32,280 nucleotides of DNA from contig NYWX01000004.1 in NCBI GenBank assembly GCA_002685275.1, positions 1 through 32,280 on the forward strand, read 5' to 3'. Below are positions 24,973-32,280 of this stretch, one piece after another. Numbering within the stretch: position 1 is the stretch's first letter; every line of letters starts with the position of its first letter. The position numbers and the translations under genes were made by a program. The notes under the pieces are model-generated. The model ran no database searches. It saw nothing but the letters and a program-made list of their open reading frames with translations, and was not told the origin of the DNA. This DNA comes from Gammaproteobacteria bacterium. Its GTDB lineage: Bacteria > Pseudomonadota > Gammaproteobacteria > Woeseiales > Woeseiaceae.

Positions 24973-25344
24973 TCATTTAGATTCACGATCATTTATTGCT
25001 GCAATTAAAGAATGTACTGCATCCTCTAATACTAGTATACGTCCGGTTCTTTCAATGGGTACAGCAAGTTCATGCATTATAGATGTTATTTCAAATTGTT
25101 CGAGATCTTGGATGTCACTGCCCTCATATGTTTTACAGAAAAACTCTGTTGCTGCAATTGTATATGGGCAACCCCAAGCAAGAAAACACAATTGAATTAC
25201 TGTTTGGTCAGAGACCTTTGCAGAGAGCTTAATACGAATACCCTGGTCATTTATATATGAAGTTACTCCGTCTAAAAAATCACCAGCATGCGTTGGATTC
25301 GAAAAATAGTCACGAACACATTGGTTGTAAGTCACAATACTCAT
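24973..25344 (-). CDS. Divergent IscU/NifU-N-like scaffold
   Basis: This 123-residue protein aligns with the IscU fold: YFSNPTHAGDF matches the IscU YENPRNVGSF, LAWGCPYTIAATEFFCKTYEG matches the central helix start YGCGSAIASS, and HELAVPIERTGRILVLEDAVHSLIAAI matches the C-terminal helix. Only the middle of the three cluster-ligand cysteines is retained (C59). The first (ACGD in IscU) is replaced by GIRIKL and the third (VKxHC) by ERTGR; the HscA-binding LPPVK is also lost. C9, C53 and C70 are at other positions. The ATG at 25342-25344 overlaps the iscS stop (ATGA), fixing the start over an upstream frame extension. It may be a sulfur-transfer or accessory partner rather than a cluster scaffold. 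Confidence 0.75.
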   Translation of the reverse strand: MSIVTYNQCVRDYFSNPTHAGDFLDGVTSYINDQGIRIKLSAKVSDQTVIQLCFLAWGCPYTIAATEFFCKTYEGSDIQDLEQFEITSIMHELAVPIERTGRILVLEDAVHSLIAAINDRESK

Positions 25345-26498
25345 ACATGTTGACCTGGCGATAAGCTGCGTAATTTTTCTACTGCTTGGCAATAAATAAA
25401 TATTGCTTTTTCGATATCATATGAGGTAGTTAAACGGCCAAAACTAAAGCGAATTGAGCTTTGTGCTTCAGAATCACTTCTACCAATTGATTTTAAAACA
25501 TATGATGGTTCTTGGCTTTGTGAATTACATGCCGATCCTGTCGCAACACAAAGTGGTTCTAGCGCATGCAATAAACTTTCACCGTTCACATCCTTAACGC
25601 CAACATTTAAAATACCGGGATAACCTCCTTCTTCAGGCCCATTAATATACAACCCATCAACTTTTTTTAAGCCTTTAATTAATTGATTCTTTAAAGCCAG
25701 TAGATGTATTAAATCATCTTTTATTTTTTGTTGTGAAATTGATGCCGCTTCTCCGAGTCCAGCGATTAAATCAACAGGAAGAGTGCCTGGCCGTACACTA
25801 AGTTGCTGATTACCACCAAACATAATTGGCTTAATTACAACATTATTAGCAACATATAGCGCTCCAATGCCTTTTGGACCATAAAATTTATGCGCTGAGA
25901 TTGAGTATAAATCAACGGGCAAAGATGATAAATCGACAACAATCTTTCCAGAAGCCTGTGCGCCATCAACATGAAAGGTAATGTTCTTTTCACGGCATAA
26001 AAGACCTATTCCTTTGATATCCTGGATAGTTCCAATTTCATTATTAATATGCATAATCGAAACAAGCTGGGTGTCACCTCTTAAAGCATCTTTAAGATTA
26101 TCGACTGAAAGCTTGCCAGTGGAATCTGGCTGAAGCCAGGTTACCTCAAAGCCTTGTTTCTCTAAAAAACTAAACACATCTACTACAGCTTTATGTTCTG
26201 TTCGCATCGTAATTAAATGCTTACCGCGATGAGCTCGTTGTTTTGCAGCGCCTAATATAGCTAAATTATTCGACTCTGTGGCACTTGAAGTCCAGAGGAA
26301 TTTACCTTGACTTGCATTAAACATATTTGAAAGCTTTGTTGTAGCATTATCTATTACAACTGAGCTTAAGCGTCCGGCAATATGATTTGAAGCTGGGTTA
26401 AAGTATGAATTAGTTTGTACTTGCTGCATGCATGCGACAACATCTGGATGAATCGGTGTCGTTGCTGCATAGTCTAAATAGATAATATCTAAGGCCAT
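25341..26498 (-). CDS. iscS: Cysteine desulfurase (IscS/NifS type)
   Basis: This PLP enzyme takes sulfur from cysteine as a persulfide for Fe-S clusters and tRNA thiolation. The 385-residue protein has the N-terminal YLDYAATTP, the PLP-binding K204 in SAHKFYGPKG and the persulfide-forming C324 in GSACNSQSQEPSYVL. It is shorter than canonical IscS (about 404) and ends in VEKLRSLSPGQHV, without the SIEWAHH tail that contacts IscU. This matches the divergence of the neighbouring scaffold. Its ATG shares one base with the trmJ stop. Confidence 0.93.
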   Translation of the reverse strand: MALDIIYLDYAATTPIHPDVVACMQQVQTNSYFNPASNHIAGRLSSVVIDNATTKLSNMFNASQGKFLWTSSATESNNLAILGAAKQRAHRGKHLITMRTEHKAVVDVFSFLEKQGFEVTWLQPDSTGKLSVDNLKDALRGDTQLVSIMHINNEIGTIQDIKGIGLLCREKNITFHVDGAQASGKIVVDLSSLPVDLYSISAHKFYGPKGIGALYVANNVVIKPIMFGGNQQLSVRPGTLPVDLIAGLGEAASISQQKIKDDLIHLLALKNQLIKGLKKVDGLYINGPEEGGYPGILNVGVKDVNGESLLHALEPLCVATGSACNSQSQEPSYVLKSIGRSDSEAQSSIRFSFGRLTTSYDIEKAIFIYCQAVEKLRSLSPGQHV

Positions 26499-27214
26499 TA
26501 TTTAAGCTCTTTTTTCCGATTAATCGCTGCAAGAAAGCCGCGCAAAATATTAATTTCATTTTTATCTGGATGGGCACGTATAAATAGCCTTCGGAGGCGC
26601 CGCATCAAGAAACGCGGGTTATCATCATTTAAGAATTTCACATCAATCATTGTTTGTTCAAGATGATCATAAAAAAGCTTCATTTCATCTGCAGTTGCTG
26701 GAAGCACTTTACTTGCAAAACCTGAACTAACTTCTATATTACTGGCAATTCTTAATTCATATGTCAAAACTTGAACGGCCATTGCCAAATTGAGAGATTT
26801 AAAATCTGGATTTGTTGGGATAGTTATTAGAGTGTGACAAAGATCAAGATCGTCGTTATTCAAACCATTATTTTCTGGTCCAAATATAGCTGCAACTCTA
26901 CCTTTTTTACTTTCAAGTATCATGCGCTCTGCACAATCTCTAGGGACCATGCTTGGCCAACTAAGAGATCTAGATCTAGCACTCGCACCCACAACGTAAT
27001 TGCAATCAGATATAGCTTCATTCAGAGAGAAGTAAGTTGCAGCGCTATCAAGAACATCATCGGCTCCTGATGCACGCACTGTAGCTTCTTCATGGGGGAA
27101 AAATTTTGGGTTAACTAGAGCTAAATCTGTTAATCCCATATTTTTCATAGCTCGCGCTACCGCCCCAATATTGCCAGGATGTGTTGTTCCTACTAGTACA
27201 ATACGTATATTCAT
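26498..27214 (-). CDS. trmJ: tRNA (cytidine/uridine-2'-O-)-methyltransferase TrmJ
   Basis: TrmJ is a SPOUT-fold enzyme that 2'-O-methylates position 32 of certain tRNAs. The 238-residue protein has the N-terminal IVLVGTTHPGNIGAVARAMKNMG, VVGASARSRS, the knotted motif AAIFGPENNGLNNDDLDLC and ITIPTNPDFKSLNLAMAVQVL. It is first in a long minus-strand run; trmJ beside isc genes is common in gammaproteobacteria, usually with iscR between them, which is absent here. Confidence 0.95.
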   Translation of the reverse strand: MNIRIVLVGTTHPGNIGAVARAMKNMGLTDLALVNPKFFPHEEATVRASGADDVLDSAATYFSLNEAISDCNYVVGASARSRSLSWPSMVPRDCAERMILESKKGRVAAIFGPENNGLNNDDLDLCHTLITIPTNPDFKSLNLAMAVQVLTYELRIASNIEVSSGFASKVLPATADEMKLFYDHLEQTMIDVKFLNDDNPRFLMRRLRRLFIRAHPDKNEINILRGFLAAINRKKELK

Positions 27215-27333
27215 TACAGTGATAATCTAAGACAGTTTACTCAAAGTCCGGTATTCTAACGCCCAGACATCCTTAGCTGGTAATAAAGTCTTAATAAAAC
27301 TGCCAAGTTCTTTAAAATAAATGGAATTTATAA

Positions 27334-28128
27334 ATGCATGGACTACTCAATATAGCGGTAATGGCCGCTCGACGCGCAGGCGCTGTATTAGGAAGAAACT
27401 TCAAAAAACTTGAAAAACTAGTTGTTGAAAATAAAAGTCATAATGATTTTGTCAGTTCGGCTGATTTAGCTGCTGAAAAAGCAATTATAGAAGTAATTCA
27501 TAAGCACTACCCTGACCATGCAATTCATGCTGAAGAATCAGGAATTCAAGGTCAATCTGATCATGTATGGATTATTGATCCACTTGATGGAACTACAAAT
27601 TATCTTCATGGTTTTCCTATTTTCGCTGTTTCTATAGGATTGCAAATCAATGGGCGACTTGAGCATGCTGTAGTTTATGATCCAATGAGAGAAGAGTTAT
27701 TTACAGCATCTCGCGGTCAAGGAGCGCAACTTGATGGACATAAAATTAGAGTAAGTGGTGTTAAGGATATCCAAGGTTCATTAATTGGGACTGGTATACC
27801 ATTTCGTGATGCTAATGAAGATATGCAGCCATATCTATCAATGCTTAGCAAGATCGCAAAAAATACATCTGGCATTCGTCGGCCTGGGGCTGCTTCTCTT
27901 GATTTGTGTTACGTTGCGTCAGGAAGGCTTGATGGATTTTGGGAGACTGGATTAGCCCCTTGGGATCTAGCCGCTGGAACACTTATTATAAGAGAGGCTG
28001 GCGGTATAGTGAGCGGATTAGATGGCAGTGAGGATCATTTAGAGACTGGTCATGTCCTTGCAGGAACGCCAAGAGTTTATCGAAGCCTTGCAAAATTATG
28101 TGCAAAAGAAATTAAAGCACTTTTATAA
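27334..28128 (+). CDS. suhB: Inositol-1-monophosphatase SuhB
   Basis: SuhB is a Mg-dependent inositol monophosphatase that also joins rRNA antitermination complexes. The 264-residue protein has the metal-site residues E67/E68 (AEESG) and DPLDGT at 82-87, and the second signature APWDLAAGTLIIREAGG. It is transcribed divergently from trmJ (119 bases apart) and converges on secF with only three bases between stop codons. Confidence 0.96.
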   Translation: MHGLLNIAVMAARRAGAVLGRNFKKLEKLVVENKSHNDFVSSADLAAEKAIIEVIHKHYPDHAIHAEESGIQGQSDHVWIIDPLDGTTNYLHGFPIFAVSIGLQINGRLEHAVVYDPMREELFTASRGQGAQLDGHKIRVSGVKDIQGSLIGTGIPFRDANEDMQPYLSMLSKIAKNTSGIRRPGAASLDLCYVASGRLDGFWETGLAPWDLAAGTLIIREAGGIVSGLDGSEDHLETGHVLAGTPRVYRSLAKLCAKEIKALL

Positions 28129-28131
28129 AGA

Positions 28132-29070
28132 TTAAGGTAAATCATCCAATAAAGATTCATCTTTAATTGGTTCAATAAGATCTTGTGCATTAACATTCAA
28201 GGCTAGCGCAGTTGCGCTTGCGGTGTAAATCGATGAATAAGTTCCAACAATTATTCCCACTATTAATGCAATTGAAAATGGGGCTATAGATTCACCGCCA
28301 AGCAATAATAGTGCAATTAAAACAAGCAGGGTCGTTAAACCAGTGATAATAGTGCGAGCTAGCATTTCGTTGATTGACGTATTCATTGAGTCTACTGCTT
28401 CCGCGCCTCGAAGAGAGAAGAAATTTTCACGAATTCTATCAAAGGCTACAACTGTATCGTTTAATGAATAACCAATAACTGCAAGAACAGCCGCGACTAC
28501 TGTTAGATCAAAAGGCAGTCCAAAGATTGAAAAGAACCCAATAGTTAAAATTGCGTCATGTATTAAGGCCACAACAGCGCCAGCTGAAAATTTCCACTGG
28601 AAACGAATCATCACGTAAACAAAAATTAACATCAGTGCAATCACCATAGCTAATGCACCACTCTCTGCTAACTCACTACCAACTTGAGGACTCACAAATT
28701 CAACACGGCGTAACACTGTACTTTGTTCGCCTGCATTTAAAACAAGCTGTAAGTTACTGCGAATCTGATTCGCGTCGCCCTCTTGAGGTGGTAATCGGAC
28801 TAATACAACCTCTTCAGAACCAAAACGTTGTACTTGCGCATTTATATAACCTGCATACTCAAGATCATCGCGAATCTTTACTAAATCTGCCGATTCTTCA
28901 TAGCCAACTTCAAGTAATACTCCACCTGTAAAATCAATACCAAATTCAAGGCCACGAGTCGTGAGTGATACAAGTGAAGCAATAACTAAAACTGCAGACA
29001 ACCCTAAAGCAAATTTTCTACGTGTTGATCCAAGAAAGTTAATATTAGTTTTTTCTTTAATTAATCTCAT
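28132..29070 (-). CDS. secF: Protein translocase subunit SecF
   Basis: SecF pairs with SecD to pull exported proteins through SecYEG using the proton gradient. The 312-residue protein has six membrane helices: the first after FLGSTRRKFALGLSAVL, then the periplasmic domain with RGLEFGIDFTGGVLLEV, and the C-terminal block with VVAAVLAVIGYSLNDTVVAFDRIREN. It begins 11 bases after secD. Confidence 0.97.
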   Translation of the reverse strand: MRLIKEKTNINFLGSTRRKFALGLSAVLVIASLVSLTTRGLEFGIDFTGGVLLEVGYEESADLVKIRDDLEYAGYINAQVQRFGSEEVVLVRLPPQEGDANQIRSNLQLVLNAGEQSTVLRRVEFVSPQVGSELAESGALAMVIALMLIFVYVMIRFQWKFSAGAVVALIHDAILTIGFFSIFGLPFDLTVVAAVLAVIGYSLNDTVVAFDRIRENFFSLRGAEAVDSMNTSINEMLARTIITGLTTLLVLIALLLLGGESIAPFSIALIVGIIVGTYSSIYTASATALALNVNAQDLIEPIKDESLLDDLP

Positions 29071-29081
29071 ATCTTAATTAC

Positions 29082-30893
29082 CTAAATTGGAATCGATTTC
29101 AATTTTCGGCCACCAAAAATTAAATTTACTAAAGCCCTAGTACCTACTATTGAGGTAAACATAGAGGTAATAATTCCTAGCATTAAAGTAATAGCAAAAC
29201 CTTTGATAGGTCCAGTCCCGAGACCAAATAAAACAATTGCAGCAATAAGTGTCGTTATATTTGCATCTGCAATAGATGAAAAAGCTTTTTCATAACCAGA
29301 GTGAATGGCTACCTGAGGTGACTCTCCAATAGATATTTCTTCTCGGATTCGCTCAAAAATTAAAACGTTTGCATCAACGGCCATTCCTACTGTAAGAACA
29401 ATGCCCGCAATGCCGGGTAGTGTAAGAGATGCTTGCAATAGAGATAACATCGCAACAATAAAAATGAGATTAGAAAATAAAGCTATATTGGCAATTAATC
29501 CAAATACTTTGTAATAGATAACCATAAACAAGACGACCGCTAAGAACCCGATTTTAATAGCATTAAATCCTCGATCTATATTGTCTTGTCCCAAACTCGG
29601 ACCAATTGTTCGTTCGTCAATCTTAAAAACAGGCGCGGCAAGTGCGCCAGCACGAAGTAAAAGTGCAAGTTCACGTGCTTCAGCTGGATTTAACCCTGTT
29701 ATTTGAAACCTATTCTTAAATACTCCCTGAATGGTTGCTGTGCTTATGATTTCTTCTGTTTTAATATCACGATATTCTATTTTTTCGCCATTTCTGATGG
29801 CTTCTCTTCTGGTTTCAATAAATACAGTAGACATTGGTTTGCCTAAATTTTTCATTGTTGTTTCAAGCATACTTTCACCGCCAGCAGAATCTAGAGAAAT
29901 AGACACTATTGGTCGCCCTTCACTAGAACCAGCTGATGCATCAACAATTTGATCGCCAGATGCAATTATCTTGCGTTTAAGCATTTGTGAATTTTGACCT
30001 GGACGTCCAAAATAACGCCTTGAGCCTGGACTTGTTCCGGATTGATCCACCATACGAAATTCAAGAGTTGCTGTTGCTGTCAAAATATTATTAATTTCAT
30101 TTGGATCTTGTACACCTGGAAGCTGAACAACAATACGATCCAGGCCTTGCCTTTGAACTATTGGTTCAGCGACTCCAAGTTGATTAACTCGATTTCTTAA
30201 TGTGGTGATATTTTGATCAACAGCAAAATCTTCTCTAGCTTTAATCTGTGAATCACTCATACGAACAATTAGCGATCTAGCGTCTGCACTATCGGTAATC
30301 ACAAGATCAGGATCTAAACGATTAACAATTTCTCGCGTTTCTTCGAGATTCGCACTTGAATTCAAACGTACTCGAATAATTTGATCATTAAGCTCGACTC
30401 GATGAAGGCCCTCGGCTTCACGTAAACTATCAATTAAATTATCCTGATAGATTGTTAATCGAGTATCGATTGCAGATTTTGTATCGACTTCCAGAAGTAC
30501 ATAGACACCTCCGCGCAAATCTAAACCCAAACTCATTGGACCCAAACCTAATTTACGTATCCAGGCTGGCAGCTTCGGCGCCAATGTTTGTGCAATATTT
30601 GAAGTTTGATTAAATTGGTCATACAAAGCTTCACTGATTGGGCCAAGATCGGTGCCATCTTTAAATTGCATGACGACTCGGCCATTTTGTAAATAGGCTG
30701 ATTCAGGCATCATATTGATTTGTTTTACAAAGCTATTATATTCGTCAAATTGGGTTTCATTGAGAGCAGACGAATTCTTATCAGCTATTTGGATAGCTGG
30801 GGCACTTCCATAAATATTAGGCAACGCAAAAAGGCAGCCTGTAATCAAAATGATAAAGACTAGGAGATTTAACCAAGCAGAATATTTATTCAC
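29082..30893 (-). CDS. secD: Protein translocase subunit SecD
   Basis: SecD works with SecF and YajC. The 603-residue protein has the first membrane helix near residues 8-25, the large periplasmic P1 domain with GLDLRGGVYVLLEVD, and five C-terminal helices including GIVLTVGMAVDANVLIFERI (proton-path Asp) and RALVNLIFGG. The start is GTG at 30891-30893, directly abutting the yajC stop codon with no gap, so translation is coupled. Confidence 0.98.
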   Translation of the reverse strand: MNKYSAWLNLLVFIILITGCLFALPNIYGSAPAIQIADKNSSALNETQFDEYNSFVKQINMMPESAYLQNGRVVMQFKDGTDLGPISEALYDQFNQTSNIAQTLAPKLPAWIRKLGLGPMSLGLDLRGGVYVLLEVDTKSAIDTRLTIYQDNLIDSLREAEGLHRVELNDQIIRVRLNSSANLEETREIVNRLDPDLVITDSADARSLIVRMSDSQIKAREDFAVDQNITTLRNRVNQLGVAEPIVQRQGLDRIVVQLPGVQDPNEINNILTATATLEFRMVDQSGTSPGSRRYFGRPGQNSQMLKRKIIASGDQIVDASAGSSEGRPIVSISLDSAGGESMLETTMKNLGKPMSTVFIETRREAIRNGEKIEYRDIKTEEIISTATIQGVFKNRFQITGLNPAEARELALLLRAGALAAPVFKIDERTIGPSLGQDNIDRGFNAIKIGFLAVVLFMVIYYKVFGLIANIALFSNLIFIVAMLSLLQASLTLPGIAGIVLTVGMAVDANVLIFERIREEISIGESPQVAIHSGYEKAFSSIADANITTLIAAIVLFGLGTGPIKGFAITLMLGIITSMFTSIVGTRALVNLIFGGRKLKSIPI

Positions 30894-31220
30894 TTAAGCT
30901 TCGTCGTATGTACCTTTTGGCACTACCATTGAGACACTGGATTTTTGAACCTTAATCTCATTATCATTACCAATATTAACAACAGCGTAATGTTCACTTA
31001 CACCAACAATTTTTCCAAGAATTCCGCCGGCTGTTAATACTTCATCTCCAACACTTAAACCGTCTACAAGTGCTGAATGTGCCTTTTGTTTCTTCTGTTG
31101 AGGGCGTATTAATAAAAAATAAAAAACGGCAAACATTAATACCATCATAATTATAAAGCTGCCGGAGCCACTTTGAGAAGCTGAACTTTGCGCATGAGCG
31201 CTTTGAATAAAGAAATCCAT
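30894..31220 (-). CDS. yajC: Preprotein translocase accessory subunit YajC
   Basis: YajC is a small single-span subunit of the SecDF complex. The 108-residue protein has a Ser/Gln-rich N-terminus, one membrane helix at about 21-38 ending in the conserved FLLIRPQQKKQKAH, and a cytosolic domain with DGLSVGDEVLTAGGILGKI. It sits 120 bases downstream of tgt and abuts secD. Confidence 0.97.
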   Translation of the reverse strand: MDFFIQSAHAQSSASQSGSGSFIIMMVLMFAVFYFLLIRPQQKKQKAHSALVDGLSVGDEVLTAGGILGKIVGVSEHYAVVNIGNDNEIKVQKSSVSMVVPKGTYDEA

Positions 31221-31340
31221 AATTTATTACTTCTATATTGGAGTTTTTGTTATAAAGAATCGAATTATAATCTAATTATTATCGCATAAGAAGGTGGCTA
31301 GAGGGTGATATAAGATAGATAAATTACAATATTAACTAGA

Positions 31341-32280
<940 letters not shown>

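Overview
The window looks like a low-G+C gammaproteobacterium. The evidence is the bamB-yfgM-hisS-rodZ-rlmN block, the yajC-secD-secF-tgt block, and guaBA divergent from xseA. I cannot name the genus from sequence alone. No tRNA, rRNA, CRISPR array or complete transposase was seen. || Left part (1-8.9 kb): mixed, mostly minus-strand genes. These are a TPR protein cut by the window edge and lacking a normal start, a YdjM-type membrane hydrolase with an operator-like dyad in its promoter, a plus-strand ferritin-like gene behind a Fur-like box, an M20 deacylase coupled to ppnP, an OmpW-type porin flanked by two copies of a structured repeat, a GST-like protein, an exported protein of unknown function, a serine beta-lactamase-like hydrolase and a small membrane protein. 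|| Middle (8.97-10.97 kb): the last six codons of guaA plus two stop-codon bases (20 bp) are repeated exactly about 2 kb away. This is the signature of an element integrated at the 3' end of guaA. The enclosed 1,986 bp carry two unrecognised genes of different base composition and a short orphan helix-turn-helix reading frame. No integrase is present. || Right part (10.95-32.28 kb): housekeeping. guaB and guaA diverge from xseA and a LytM/M23 factor. A long minus-strand run follows: trmJ, iscS, a divergent IscU-like scaffold, iscA, ndk, rlmN, rodZ, hisS, yfgM, bamB, der and a MetX-family acyltransferase. Many genes in it overlap by 1-4 bases. The MetX-family protein carries motifs that I recall from serine O-succinyltransferases, which would link it to cysteine supply. 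suhB stands alone on the plus strand and converges on yajC-secD-secF, with tgt running off the right edge. || The most interesting points are the guaA mini-island, the IscU-like scaffold that lacks two of three cluster ligands and is paired with an IscS lacking its usual IscU-binding tail, the structured repeat around ompW, and the Fur-like box before the ferritin-like gene.
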